Assembly (NCBI GenBank): GCA_001931905.2
Contig: MSJI02000719.1
Coordinates: 1 to 45,100 of the forward strand
DNA: 45,100 bases
Direction: 5' to 3'
Origin: Cladosporium sp. IMV 00045
Taxonomy: Eukaryota > Ascomycota > Dothideomycetes > Cladosporiales > Cladosporiaceae
In this document: piece by piece, positions 9,917 through 21,450 of the stretch
Layout of the letters: the number at the start of each line of letters is the position of its first letter
Position numbering within the stretch: the stretch's first letter is position 1
Position numbers and translations under genes: made by a program
Notes under the pieces: generated by a model
What the model saw: only the letters and a program-made list of their open reading frames with translations
Databases searched by the model: none
Told to the model about the DNA's origin: nothing

Positions 9917-10549
9917 ATGCCAACCACCACCACCACCAGGAACAAACTGGTGAAAAAGCAGAGCAAGGCCAGCGTCGCCGCTGAGCCGGAAGATCAACCA
10001 TGGGCTACGGCCCACCTCAACAAGAACAAGCAGGGCGAGAATACCCCTGAGAGCGCCGTCGCCACGAGCGACAACAACACCACCGCCGCCGCCGCCGCCG
10101 CCATGACCACCACCACCACCTCCTCCCCTGCTGCACCAACCGCAGCAGAAGACGCCGATGCCATCACCCCCCTCCCGCGGCGCGACGTGTACATAGACCC
10201 AATGAGCGGCCACTCGAACGTCACTCTCCCGGCCCGCGCACCGCGCCGCCACGCATACAGCGAGTGCTTCGATCTCGACGACATGGAGCCCGGTGGACAC
10301 ATTCGCTCGCCGAGCGGCAACGTCCTCTCAGCCGAGCAGGCGGCCACCAGAGCAGACAGGCCGATGGGAATTAAGGAGAGACAAGAGGCTATTCGCAAAA
10401 AAGTCGCGGAGCAGAATCAGCAGAGGATGGGGAATGAGACTACGATTGTGGGGGATGCGAGGGGGAAGAAGCAGAAGGTACGGCAGGAGAGGGTGAAGAA
10501 GTCGAAGAGGGAGAGGGCTAAGGCTTGGTTCGAGTGTCATTGCCAATGA
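9917..10549 (+). CDS. Low-complexity, probably disordered protein of unknown function
   Basis: I do not recognise this family. The frame from the first ATG gives 210 residues: a Thr/Lys-rich start, a run of seven Ala flanked by Thr stretches (a GCC microsatellite near 10080-10102), a more ordinary middle segment (RRDVYIDPMSGHSNVTLPARAPRRHAYSECFDLDDMEPGGH), and a strongly basic, coiled-coil-like C-terminus (KERQEAIRKKVAEQNQQR then KKQKVRQERVKKSKRERAK). The middle segment and C-terminus look like real protein rather than a chance frame. No membrane segment or signal peptide is seen. The basic tail suggests nucleic-acid or nucleolar association, which is only an inference. Confidence 0.55.
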   Translation: MPTTTTTRNKLVKKQSKASVAAEPEDQPWATAHLNKNKQGENTPESAVATSDNNTTAAAAAAMTTTTTSSPAAPTAAEDADAITPLPRRDVYIDPMSGHSNVTLPARAPRRHAYSECFDLDDMEPGGHIRSPSGNVLSAEQAATRADRPMGIKERQEAIRKKVAEQNQQRMGNETTIVGDARGKKQKVRQERVKKSKRERAKAWFECHCQ

Positions 10550-11129
10550 GGGGGGAGTGGTCTGGAAGAGAAGAATTTGCTGGAATTTTTCGAGGGAGGG
10601 GACATTGTGGCAAGGATGTCAGGCACATGTCTTCTGTGGAAAAATGAGAGTCTTCAAAGGCTTACTGCGAGTCGATGGCTCTACGAGGTTGGCTATGGAC
10701 GAGAGCGCCGGCATGTTGGATCTGAGAGATCAATGAGCGCTCGAAAACCGCAGTGCCACTCTCTAATGCAAAACGATACCTATCGATTGACCAAATCCGT
10801 CGACCACACCTCATTTCGCCGTGACGGTTTCGGGGATACGGCTTCATTGCTGATGTTCATTCACGTGGAGCCCCTTCCTCATCGCACGTGAAATCGCAAA
10901 CAGTCATGCGGGCGTGCCTTCCTATTGTCGATTAATCTTATTTTAGGCTCCCAACCACTCAATCTCAGCTTCATCACTCGCTGGCGGGCTCACAGCATCA
11001 ATACATCAAAGAGCATCCGCCACGATTATTCCAATTTCACCCAACGACCTACACACTTCCACCCCCATTCACAAATCATCACATCAGCCTCCTCACGACT
11101 TCATTACCTGGTAAACATCCACAACCAAG
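10550..11129. other. Intergenic, 5' region of zinc-finger gene
   Basis: No supported coding frame. Close to the zinc-finger start the plus strand turns C/A-rich, as in many fungal 5' untranslated regions. The open frame of the gene's later exons extends upstream through this stretch by chance. Confidence 0.5.
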
Positions 11130-12832
11130 ATGCCCGCCCCCCTCGACCCCCTCAAAAGGTGGAAATGCACGTACACCGACTGCTACAAGTCCTTCGCCAC
11201 CGAGAAAGAAATGAAATACCACAAGCTCGAGGAGCCGACGCACTTCTACTGCAAGAAATGCGACGTCGACTGCGAAGACTGGGCCGCCCTGACGGAGCAC
11301 AAAGTCGACTCAATGGCGCCGTGGCTCGAGAAGAAGAGCCGCAGACCCGAGGGCGCGCCCAAGCACATCGTGTGCGAGTTCTGCGGGATGGATTTCAAGA
11401 GTATGGGTGGGAGAGAGCTGCATCGTGCGAGGGTGAGATTACCACTCTTGATTTTGTTGGCATAATCTACTTGTATTTGATCAGTTTGACTGACCTATTC
11501 CCACAGGACCATCAAGCACAGCAGTCTATCCAGTGTCCGGGTTGTGACGAGGTCTTCGTGCGCGCCGGCCATATGATCGGCCATTTGGAGAAGGACGAAT
11601 GCGACAACATCCGCGCCTACGAGCTCTACGCCAACATTCAGCACAAGTACATCCGCAATGAGATCATGCAGCAGCCGGACGTGCTGATGGAGAATTTGCA
11701 AATCAACCCTGCCTTCGCTGCGCCGCCGAATAAGCCTGGTCTGATCGACGACGAGCCGGCGATGGCAACTAGAGAAGAGGCGGACGGTGGCGTCGCTGTT
11801 CCCTTGATGGACCGCGAGAGCGAGGAGCAGAAGGGTGGCCACCAGCCGCTCGAGGCACAATTTGCTGGTATCGAACTTGAAGGCAAGAAGGCACCGTTGA
11901 CCCGCACCAACCTCGAGAGCTGGCCTCGTCTATCTGGCCAGAAAGCCTCCATCGTCTCGGAGTATGTCAAGAACCAAAGCATCGGAAACCCAGCGCCGTC
12001 AGTCGCAGACACGGACTTGTCGGCGAGCCAGTTCGCCAGCCAGATCACGAGCCGCCGCGGCGGGCTCAAGGTCTACACAGAGTCCTACCCGACGCTGCAG
12101 AGCAGTATGAAATCGCCCGATTTTGGACAGTCTAGAAAGGTCTCCGTCGAGGACGATGATGCTGCCTCCGTCGCCACCGCTAGAGCGGAAAGCGTGCTGG
12201 GACGTCCCGCTGCGTGGACGACGGAACACACGTCCCAAGCCCTCTTCGGCAACGTCAAGCAGACTCTGCCCTCCCACGAGATGAAGTCGATCCTCAAAAA
12301 GCGCGACGAAGAAGCGCCGCGTCCTAAAGACATCCTCACCGCCCGCTGGTGGGATCCCGACAGCCCAGACTACGTCCCCGACCGCTTCTACCACGGCGTG
12401 GTCCAGAAGTACTGCTGCCCCTTCGCCGCTTGCGAGAACCTCACGCTCGACACCGCGTACGATCTGGAAGTTCACTTCAAGGACGCCCACACCATGCGCC
12501 ACTTCCGCTGCCCGGGCTGTCTCAAGATCTTCAAGAGCGCCCAGGGTATGGTTTCGCACATTGAGAGCACTCTCAAGTGTCCCATCAAGAGGTCCAAGAG
12601 TTTCAAACAGGTATGTTGTTGTTTGCTGTTTCGTTCGAGAAGTAGATCCGTTCGAAATGCTGACCATTCGCCTTTGCAGGTCCTCGATGAGATCACGGGC
12701 GGCTTCCTCAAAGCCAAACGCCTACCCAACCCGGCCATTTGCAGGCCTGCTACGGATGTCGTCAAGTCCGGCCAGAAGCTCGACGGCGTGATGACGACCA
12801 TGTACAAGGCCAAGATGCCGCATGAGAGGTAG
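11130..12832 (+). CDS. Multi-C2H2 zinc-finger protein
   Basis: Exons are 11130-11432, 11507-12610 and 12680-12832 (introns 74 and 69 bases), giving 519 residues. The N-terminal third carries C2H2-type fingers: WKCTYTDC...H (from residue 11), FYCKKCDVDCEDWAALTEH (about 39-57), IVCEFCGMDFKSMGGRELH (about 80-98) and IQCPGCDEVF...HLEKDEC (about 109-133). A long linker with no recognisable domain follows. A second finger pair stands at about 400-458 (CCPFAACENLTL...H and FRCPGCLKIFKSAQGMVSH). The spacing of several fingers deviates from the DNA-binding consensus, so protein or RNA binding is as likely as a transcription-factor role. The product belongs to a class usually labelled C2H2 finger domain protein in filamentous ascomycetes; I cannot name an orthologue. 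It is convergent with NCS2, 186 bases away. Confidence 0.85.
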
Positions 12833-13018
12833 TCAGGGGCGACGTGTGATGTTCCAAAGCGGGCGGCTGCGATTTGGAAGATGGTAAAGACGCCGCCGCC
12901 CGCAGTTGCCCAAAGATCGTGCAGTAGCTAGACATCCCCAGTTGACAGAGAATGAAAGACCACTGATTTTGCTCCAACCTCGCACCATCACATCCCCACA
13001 GGTAAGACAACCCCCAGC

Positions 13019-14089
13019 CTAAGCAGCGACCTGCGGCATCGTGCGAATACACCCATAACACAATCGACTCCTCTCCGGCGCCTGGCCCTCCAGCGGCATC
13101 TCGCAAAGCTCACACCTCGCCAACACATCCGCCAACGAAGGCGCCTGCAATTTACTCGTCGTCCTGACCACATTCGCCACAATGGAGGGATAATCCGCCT
13201 CCACACTAGCAAAATACTGCCGGGTCAAATCGTCAATCGTCGAATTCTTCATGCTCGCCGGCAGCTTGGCCGTGTCGCCAGATCGGTCCAGCGTGGCGGA
13301 CAAGCTGGGCTCGACGAAGTCCACAAAAGACGAGATTTCTTTGCTCAGCAGGTCGCGCAGAGGGTAGTAGACCGGCAGACCTGAAGGCGAGTCTCCGTCC
13401 GCGATCACCCAGGGCAGCGAGAAGCCGCGGCCCTTGGCCGTTTCGGCGAGCGTGCGCTCGGATAGGCGCGTGGTGCTGTCGCCGTAGAGGATTGCGGCGC
13501 AGGAGTGCGAGCGCGCGTGGTGGGTTATCAGTTTGCGGAGGAGGATGGAGAGGGCGTCGGCGCGGGAGGTGGGGGTGGGGAGGGACGCGAGGAGGGCGGT
13601 GAGGTTCTCGGAGGGCGTGAGGGTGGGGTTTAGATGGTCTTGGAGAGAGGGTGGGAGGAGGGTGGGATGCTCGGTTATGGAGGAGAGGGGGATGTTGGTG
13701 TAGGTGTGTTGGGGGTAGCGGGTCTGGACTTGGGCGAGCATGCCGTCGGAGGAGGAGGAGGTTTCGTCTTGGTGCACGTGCAGGATGTGCAGTTTGAAAC
13801 CAGTCCGGCCGGTGTTTTTGATTTGGGCTTGGAGGTGGCGGCTGATGGTGTAGAGGAGGGCGGTCGAGCAGGCGCCGAAGGAGAGCGGGAGGAGGAGCGT
13901 CTTTTCTTGTCCTGGTTCGGAGTTCTTCACCCGGAAGGTTTCCATGCGTTTGACCACTTTCGTCTGCACGTATTTGTCGAAGCAGCCCTTGCACAGAGGT
14001 TCTTTGCGGACGGTGATGGCCGGGTCGACTTCTTGACAGCGGCGGCAGAGGCCGTTGTTGGGAGGAGGCTGGCCCTGTCGGTTGGACAT
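13019..14089 (-). CDS. NCS2: Cytoplasmic tRNA 2-thiolation protein 2 (Ncs2/Ctu2)
   Basis: Ncs2 pairs with Ncs6 (Ctu1) to put sulfur on the wobble uridine (U34) of Lys, Glu and Gln tRNAs, using sulfur passed on by Urm1, in the cytosol. The intronless frame has 356 residues. It opens with a CxxC pair (LCRRCQEVDP..LCKGCFDKYV), followed by a PP-loop-like Rossmann fold (LLLPLSFGACSTALLYTI), FKLHILHVH, a Ser/Thr/Pro-rich stretch, and ends with a second metal-binding pair (CELCEMPLEGQ...LCYGCIRTM). Length and motif order match the Ctu2 branch, which lacks the full catalytic motif of Ctu1. The ATG follows a short A/T-rich leader on the minus strand. Confidence 0.93.
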   Translation of the reverse strand: MSNRQGQPPPNNGLCRRCQEVDPAITVRKEPLCKGCFDKYVQTKVVKRMETFRVKNSEPGQEKTLLLPLSFGACSTALLYTISRHLQAQIKNTGRTGFKLHILHVHQDETSSSSDGMLAQVQTRYPQHTYTNIPLSSITEHPTLLPPSLQDHLNPTLTPSENLTALLASLPTPTSRADALSILLRKLITHHARSHSCAAILYGDSTTRLSERTLAETAKGRGFSLPWVIADGDSPSGLPVYYPLRDLLSKEISSFVDFVEPSLSATLDRSGDTAKLPASMKNSTIDDLTRQYFASVEADYPSIVANVVRTTSKLQAPSLADVLARCELCEMPLEGQAPERSRLCYGCIRTMPQVAA

Positions 14090-15410
14090 TTTTTGTGGCT
14101 GTTGATAAGTCTGAGTGTTTTGACTGGTGTGTATTTTCCAATCTCTCCAATCGCTTTTCCTTGCACGGTTTGGTGATATGCAGAGCGCTTAGTCACTGCG
14201 GTATAGCATCAAAGCGTCACGCCACACATACAGCCTTGTAAGACTTGCATGCCTGACACACCTAACAAAATTTCTAGTGAACCCTAACCCTGCTGGTGCG
14301 TGGAGATGGGGCAAAGTCAAAGACAACAAGTGAGAGCCTTGTGAGAATTGTCTGGGCCTGGAGTACAGTAGTGCCGAACTCCTTCTACCTTAGGGCCATT
14401 TGGGACATGGACATTTGCAGCATTCCGGCCTCGCGTCTATTTACACTTCACTTGATGTTCTCACACGATGTACAACATGCCGTCGTCGTGTCTGCCCATC
14501 TGGCACGCACATGTAGGTACACACACATGACGAGGAATAACGGAGATGCTCCCTCATTGCCAAGTCACCTCGTTGCCGTTGCCGAGAGGCTAGAGATAAC
14601 GGGCCTTGGCTGTTATGCGTACCAACATTCGAGTATCGTGAAGACGGGATGGTATATCGAGGTGAAATAGGACGTCTACGAGTGGATTGGGAGTCCAATT
14701 TGAGTTCAACCCTTTGCGTGAGTAGCCAAATTTCCATCTGGTCATCAGCAATTCTCACCTGCCCGAAAAACCATATCAACATTTCGTCTCGTCGCAACAT
14801 CTACGGCATTCGCTGAGATCGTCTTGTCCCCCGAGAACAGCCGCGGTCAGCGCCCGCCCTCTTCGTCATTGCGCTGCCCGGGGACCATTATTAGGTTCGT
14901 GGCTGCCCTTCTGGGCCCCATCAAAGAATCGCCTTGCTGCAGCACATGTTCTAAAACTCCAAGGTTTTGGCTTTCATCTTGTCTTTCTATCTTCTCATAC
15001 CAAGCTCTTTTGCTTAGCCGGACTTGTCACTTACGCCGCTCCACGTGCGTGCGAGACACAACGACGCGACTGGGCGCAGGCAATCTCTCCCACTCCACCT
15101 CCCAAGAAACTAGAAAATCACGCCTCTCTTGGCTGCTCTTGTCCTTCCGCCACCTCTTACACCCTTGTCCTTCTCCATCTACTGCTTCAATCACATACTC
15201 ATACTGCCAATCGAGGCAAAATCGGTGCGGCGACTGGGCGCGACAACCACCCGCATGCATCTGCATCTCACCATCCGTCCGACCCTCAACTGCAGCACAG
15301 CCGCCTCCAACCTCGACGTGCGACTGTGATCTCGCGAACTAAGAAGAAGAGAGGGACCCACATTGTACATATAACAGGATCGCAACCTCAAAGGTGGATT
15401 TTTGCACAAG
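14090..15410. promoter_or_regulatory. Long divergent promoter of NCS2 and the Na+/H+ antiporter gene
   Basis: These 1.3 kb hold no supported gene. A double telomere-type repeat, ACCCTAACCCTG, stands at 14281-14292, about 190 bases upstream of the NCS2 ATG; on the minus strand it reads as AGGGTTAGGGT. From about 14980 to 15300 the plus strand is strongly C/T-rich, as in long fungal 5' leaders. Several short upstream ATG frames precede the antiporter start. Confidence 0.5.
14281..14292 (-). promoter_or_regulatory. Telomere-repeat-like (TTAGGG) element in the NCS2 promoter
   Basis: The plus strand reads ACCCTAACCCTG. It contains nearly two units of the TTAGGG telomere repeat, which is also the core site of Tbf1/TRF-like general regulatory factors that act in promoters of growth genes. 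The sequence is seen directly; the binding role is inferred. Confidence 0.4.
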
Positions 15411-18400
15411 ATGGCGTGGGAACATTTGTCCATCAACCGACCTCATCTGGTCTACATCATCCTCGGAGGTTTCACCACGCTATTTATGCTGTGTTCCTCG
15501 GTGATCAAGGAACGGTTGTACATCGGAGAGGCGACTGTCGCTACACTATGTGGTATCATTTTCGGACCACACGCGGCGAATCTGATTGATCCTCATACAT
15601 GGGGCAACACGGATCAGATCACGCTCGAATTCTCTCGCATCGTCCTTGTGGTGCAATGTTTCGCCGTCGGAGTCGAATTGCCAAAGGCGTACATGGAGCG
15701 CCACTGGAAATCGGTTACTTTCTTGCTCGTCCCGGTCATGACTTTCGGCTGGCTGATTACGAGTCTCTTCATCTGGGCTTTGTTCGGAGCACATCTCAAT
15801 TGGCTGGATAGTCTCTGCATTGCAGCTTGCGTTACGGCCACAGATCCCGTTCTAGCGTCTTCCGTTGTCGGCAAAGGCAAGTTTGCAAAGCGTGTGCCCA
15901 AGCATCTTCGCGATCTGTTGTCTGTGAGTCCGGTTGCAACGATGGCATGGCTTTCCCTTTCATCTACTTGGCGGTGTACATCATCCGCTACAAGGGGCAT
16001 CCCAATGAGGTCTCCCTCCATTGGTTTTGTTATACTATTCTCTACGAATGTATTTTTGGTGCAATTTTTGGTGTTACCGTCGGCTACATCGCACGCCGCG
16101 CCGTGCGCGCCGCCCACGAGCGCGATATGATTGACAGGGAGTCCTTCCTTGTCTTCTACTTTGTCCTGGCACTCTTTTGCGCTGGTGCCGGATCTCTCCT
16201 CGGTGCGGACGACCTCCTGATTGGTTTCGCCGCTGGTGTAGGATTCAGTAACGATGGGTGGTTTACTGAGAAAACCGAGGAGTCTCACGTCTCAAACGTG
16301 ATCGACTTGCTGATTAACTTGGCATTCTTCGTTTACTTTGGAACGATCGTACCTTGGGAGCAGTTCAACTCCCACCTCCTCAGTCTTGACGTTTGGAGGC
16401 TGGTTGTACTCGCCTTACTGGTACTCTTCTTCCGCCGCATCCCATCATGCTTGCACTAAAACCTATAATACCAGACATCAAGACCTGGCGCGAGGCACTA
16501 TTCGCCGGACACTTTGGTCCTATCGGTGTTGGTGCCATCTTCATTGCAATTCTAGCAAGAGCAGAACTTGAGTCTGAGCATGGCTCAACAACGCCACTTG
16601 CTGTACTCCCTCCTGGCGACTTCCCTCACGACAATATCATCGAGCTCATCTGGCCTATCACAACGTTCCTGGTCATCACCTCGATTGTCGTGCACGGCTC
16701 TTCGATCGCAGTGTTTACCCTCGGCAAACACATCAACACATTGACCCTCACCATGTCCTACACCCAGGCCAACGAGCAAGGGCCTTCATGGATGGAGCGT
16801 CTGCCTCGCATCCAATCGCGATCCAAGAGCTCCATGTCTCTTGGACGATACGACACAGATATTGACGAAAAGGAGAAGGTCATGTCTCCCCACAACTTGC
16901 AACCAGGCACTTTCTTGCGTAGACAGAAGGAAGAGGATGGACCCTACAGCCGACCATCCAATGGACATCGCTCTCGACGTAGCAGAAATATGGGAGCTGG
17001 TGGGCCAATTAGCCAATCTGCTATCCACCCTACCCGCAAAGAGGACCCCAACAGCCGCAGCGATTCCGATACCCTCGCTGCGAAAGCCGAGTCACCATCT
17101 TCTTCGAACGAGAAGGACGCCAATGAGGCTGCTGAGATTTACGAAGAAGGAAACCAGACTGTGTACGAAGATCACGAAGGCAATGTACTTCGGGTAGCGA
17201 CGACCGAGGACGGAATGACGCCTAGAGACCGAGCCGAGTCCGAGATCAAAGAAAGTAGACAGCTCATGCACCAAGAAGGTGCTGACCAGAACAACGGCGT
17301 TGCTCCTACGCATGACGATCCGAACGACGACACAGCCCAGGCGACCAAACGCCAAGCAAACAAGGTCGGCGAGGAAGCGAAGGAAGCCGTGCAAGGCCAA
17401 AGCAGGCCAAAGCACAAGACCATGGGAACTCTCAACAAGATCGGCACGCTTGCTGGTATGAAGAAGAAGGATAAGCATGAAGATGAAGAGAAACCCAAGC
17501 AGAGAGCTCAAGGCCCAGCTCGCGCCTATCAATATGGTAACACCATCATTGTCGAGGATGAAGACGGAGAAGTCATCAAGAAATACGACATCGGTCCCAA
17601 CGCAGGAAAGCAAGGCGCCAGCGCAGCTGATCCCGAGCGCTCCAAGCAGACCGTCGGTCGCATGGGCAAGATGCTCGGTCTCGGTCACGGCAAGGCCGAA
17701 GCCGCCGCAGCAGGCCAGTCCACCGGCGACGACAGCACAGCTCGACCCAAACCCGAGCGCAGAAGGACGTTCAAGAACAACACCGAGGACGATGACAACG
17801 ACGACCTCGTCCGCTTCACAATGTCCAACGGCGGCCGCCGTATGAGCAAAGCTGAGTTCATCGACTCCATCCGCTCAATGGACCCCAAGTCCCGCGCCCA
17901 AGTCGTCGAGAACAGCGACGTCCCAGAAGCCGTCAAGCGCGAAGCCCGCCGCGACGCCCGCGAACAAGCCGCCCTGCAACACACCAGCACGGCGGCCGGT
18001 GGCGTTCCTGTAGTCGCCGAACAACCCGACATCGAAGCCAGCGCCGCGCAAGGCTACTTCCCCGCCGTCGCCACCGGAGGAAGGAGGAGGCAAAGACCAC
18101 CGCTCCTCATCCGCAGGCCTAATGCGCACCGCCTCCCACGACGACACGGAGCTGAAACTCGTCGACTCCAACGACCGCGAAGTCCCCGTACACAACGTCT
18201 CCGCCTCCGTACGCCAGCACACCTCTTCCCAAGCCGGCGGCGGCGGCAAAGTCGAAACGGCCGCCGAGCGCCGCCGCCGTCAAGCAGCGGAAGCAGCCAA
18301 ACAGGCCGCCGACGAGGACTCCGAAGACGACGGCACGGAGCGCGTCCCGCCGCGCATCGCGGGCAATCAGTCCTCGAACAACACGGACGACGCGGGCGAG

Positions 18401-18565
18401 ACGGCTGCGGAGAAGCGCAGACGGCAGGGCGCGTTGGGCGTTTCGGCGCAGGATGAGAGTGATAGCGAGGAGGAGGATGGCGCTGCCGCTGCTGCGACGC
18501 CGGATGTGGCCGGGCCGGTGCATAGGCAGAGTACGTTGAAGTGGGGGAAGAATGTTAAGGGTTGA
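15411..18565 (+). CDS. NHA1: Nha1-type plasma-membrane Na+/H+ antiporter, three frame breaks
   Basis: Fungal Nha1 antiporters export Na+, K+ or both in exchange for protons. The product, MAWEHLSINRPHLVYI..., has a dozen-odd hydrophobic segments in the first 430 residues, with CIAACVTATDPVLASSVV and ESGCNDGMAFPF, the conserved ion-binding regions of this family. A long hydrophilic, charged tail follows with repeated ET-A-E-(R/K)-RRR blocks, as in Nha1. The conserved reading runs through four frames. A base is missing after DLLS at 15923-15926, before ESGCNDG. A base is missing in the CCC at 16441-16443 (RRIP then IML). One extra base lies in the G/A run near 18076-18090 (ATGG then EEGGGKD). 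No intron accounts for these sites, and no substitution-type stop occurs. Intact, the protein would be about 1050 residues. Either the assembly has errors or the gene was broken recently. Confidence 0.88.
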
Positions 18566-20273
18566 TGTGACATCGATATGGAATGGGATGGGAAGGAAAT
18601 AATGAGGAGGGATAGGGAGGTGAGGGATTCATACCACCATCACCATAATAGGTCATTGGAGGTGGTGGTGTTATAATATAAACTTTTCTATTTTCCAACT
18701 TTTGGGCATTTTCTTGTTGGTTTTCTTCACGCGTTTCTCAGCCTTGGGTTTCTGGCATTCTGATTGTCTGAGCATTTCTATCCTCCCTTTCCGTGTTGCT
18801 GTCTTTCTCGTTGGTCCCGGCGTGGGCGTCGCATTTCCTTCCAGCGTGGCATGATCTAAGGTACCTATCGAAAAGGAGCGTTTTCTTCGTTCTCCGTTCT
18901 TCATCTTCCTTCCGTAGCCTGACGATCGCGGTGTTAGTCAGTCGGCTCATTGAAATGTCTGTATCTTTGAACAAGCCATGATATGGCGGATTCTGGTCGA
19001 TGGGATTTTATGGCATGCAAGCGGGAAGTCCCTATTACAGAGTGACTAGGTATCTTGAGAGTGCATGTTCGTTTTTTCAATTCCTTCAATTCCTTCCTTC
19101 CTTCCTTCCTTCCTCCAGTCCTCCATTCCCTTCGTGTTGTGTCCTAGCCAGTCATGACTTGTCCGCGCGTTCGCCATTTCTCTCGGCAAAAGAATTCAGA
19201 GGCTTCGATTCGTCCGATTCATTCGTTCATTCGTTCGGTCGTGCGGTCAATCGATGACAGTGTACGCTTCTTGCTCGACACTGTCACCACTAGACAGATA
19301 TATCAGCGCCTTACACCGCTTTACTGCCGATATTCTGTCTGGGCGTCGAGTGATTGTTCGTCTGCGTTTCTGGAGGAAAGTCGTTCTGCACATTGGGTTT
19401 TAAGATTGGGGATTGTCTGGCCCCGTGCTGTTTCTTGGTCTCGTAAATGGGGCGAGTGAGGAGGTGCAACGGGAAGGAGGCGGGTGTGTAACTGGTCGAG
19501 AGGGTGGGTGGGTGGATAGGTGAACGAATGGGAGGGAAGGGCTCTGCTGCTGCTGCTGCGGGTAGTGGGCTTAGTGATTTGTTCGTATTGGACAAGCCTC
19601 TCGCTCTCGAAGGTGGAGATGGGAGTTAAAGAGTGTTAAGAGGTAAGTGGGGGAATTTTCTCCTGCGGAAGAGAAAGGGATTCCGCGAAGCGAAATCGAG
19701 ATTCATCAATGAAGACGAGAACGAAAAATGACACGAGATAAGAAAATCGTTGAAGAAAAATGAGAATCGTGAAAGCGTGAAAAGAAATCAGGCGACGATA
19801 GAGTAGCCCGAATCCTGTCTTAGGTGGTTCGAGGAAATTGCTCCAGCAACTGTTGCTGAAGTTCTTGCTTCAGTATTACCATACGTGTGTATGTGATGGT
19901 GAGAGTTAGTAGCTCTCCCGAAAGGTCCCAAAGCCATGCCCCGGCTCCCTCCCAAGAATCTGATTTTTGTGCCCAAAAACGCTAAATCGCAAGTTAGATA
20001 GTTTCCACTCGAAGACGGGTTCCCAGACGGAACAGTAGTAGAACAATAAGAAAGCCAAGAACGAGAAATAGAGATTCGTTAAAACGCCAGGCCCGGATGC
20101 GAATAGTAAAAGCAAAACAGCGAAATAAAAGAGTAAGAGTTCCATTGAAATGAAACCAAGAACTTTCCTTCTGAAAGAGGAAGAAAGTACGAGAGAAATC
20201 AGAAAGAAGTACGAATTCTTTGTGTTTTTCTCATGGGAAGAAGTGAAGACGAAATCGACAACGAAATCCAGAA
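18566..20273. other. Intergenic between convergent antiporter and CHS7 genes
   Basis: These 1.7 kb hold no supported coding frame. They contain a TTCC tetranucleotide run near 19091-19115 and purine-rich plus-strand DNA from about 19640 to 20260 (GAAA-type runs upstream of the CHS7 stop on the plus strand). The latter may include the CHS7 3' untranslated region. Confidence 0.5.
19091..19115. repeat. TTCC tetranucleotide microsatellite
   Basis: About five consecutive TTCC units, preceded by two imperfect units. Confidence 0.7.
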
Positions 20274-21450
20274 TTAATAGCCTCCGCCGTATGAGCTGCG
20301 GCGGCGGTTTTGCTGAGGCTGGTGGTAAGTGCTGGCGGCAAAGTCGGAGTTGTCGTAGAAAGTGTTGCGTCGCACGTCGGAGTCATCGTACATGAGGGAG
20401 TCCTTCACTTCCCAGTTGTTGGGGCGTTGGCCGACGGAGAATTCGAGGTCTTCTTGGGTGATCGCGTCCCAGAACTGTGAATGGTTAGCATATGGAGCCG
20501 CCAGGTGCTGGACACGGTGCATCATACCTTGTAGACCATCATGACCGCAAGAAGGTTCAAGAGAGTCGCAAAGAAGAGGCCGTCCATGTAGTGTTGCACA
20601 TTGGTGCAGATTGTCTCGGAGAATGCGTAAAGCAAGATCTGACCGATGACAAAAGCCGCAACACCGAATCCAATGTGCCACAGCGGCCAGCGTTCCAGCA
20701 GAGTGCCGACGACCAACATGACTTGCATGACGATGTAGACGAAAAGGAAGATCGCAGAGAAGAGGTAGACAACCACGAAAAGTCCAATCGTGTTGTCCGG
20801 GCTAAGACCACCCCAACCCTTGAAAGTGAGCAGGGCGATGACAAAGCTGATGATGAACATTGACAGACTGCAGACACGCAGCAGCCAGACCGAGAGTGTG
20901 GTGCCATCCTCATAGAGCTGGAATCCGACGAAACCGTTGATCATCAGGCAGATGCAGGTGGAGCTCGCGAGGGCGCATTGCACAGCGACAAAGTAGGCGT
21001 AGGCTTCAGATCCGGGTGGTACAACGCCGCAGTCGATGATCAAAGAGCAGATGGTGAGTAGAGTGTACAAGTAGAAGAACGTCGTGATTTCCTTGCGGCC
21101 TGCGATATCCCTGTTAGCCAAATCTGTCGCATTTACTTTCTCTTTATCCACCTCCTATTTGCTGTGTCTAACTCCCGCTCCTTCGCTTTTTCTGGTGCAT
21201 TGTATGACCTACCGACAGCGGTGAACTTGCTCCGGACGTGAATGATCATGATCACGAGCATGATCAGAGCGATGATGTGTGCGAACCCGGCGGCTCCCTG
21301 GAAGATGATTGTGTTTGCCAGCTCAATAGTCCTCGCGTAGCATTGCGACTGGGTGAAGTGTGATCCAGTGATGGCTGATTCGGAGCCCACAAGGGGACAC
21401 AGTGGCAGAGGCGTTCGCTCGCATATCGAAGAGAAGTCGCCAAAACCCAT
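20274..21450 (-). CDS. CHS7: Chitin synthase export chaperone Chs7
   Basis: Chs7 is an endoplasmic-reticulum membrane chaperone needed for class IV chitin synthase (Chs3) to leave the ER. Exons on the minus strand are 21213-21450, 20529-21099 plus base 20528, and 20274-20474, giving 336 residues, the usual family length. The start MGFGDFSSICERTPLPLCPLV is characteristic. About seven hydrophobic segments follow, including ELANTIIFQGAAGFAHIIAL, FFYLYTLLTICSLIIDCGVV and the HIGFGVAAFVIGQILLYAF region. It is followed by VQHYMDGLFF and a polar tail (FWDAITQEDLEFSVG...). Introns are 113 and 53 bases; donor GTATGA and the preceding GTAGGT are clear. It is convergent with the antiporter and divergent from the small membrane-protein gene at 22028. 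Confidence 0.95.

Noticed and set aside
10925..11129. Upstream extension of the zinc-finger gene's frame
   Set aside because: That frame is the one used by exons 2 and 3; the first Cys residues of the zinc fingers read in a different frame from the ATG at 11130, joined by a clear intron.
13233..14176. Alternative frames over NCS2 on both strands (up to 305 codons)
   Set aside because: Shadow frames in G/C-rich coding DNA; only the 13019-14089 frame has Ctu2 motifs.
14281..14292. Chromosome-end or interstitial telomere array
   Set aside because: Only about two units are present, inside a promoter with genes on both sides.
15923..18090. Programmed frameshifting or tiny introns in the Na+/H+ antiporter
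   Set aside because: The three sites share no slippery motif, the shifts go in both directions, and no GT..AG interval removes the shift without deleting conserved residues such as ESGCNDG.
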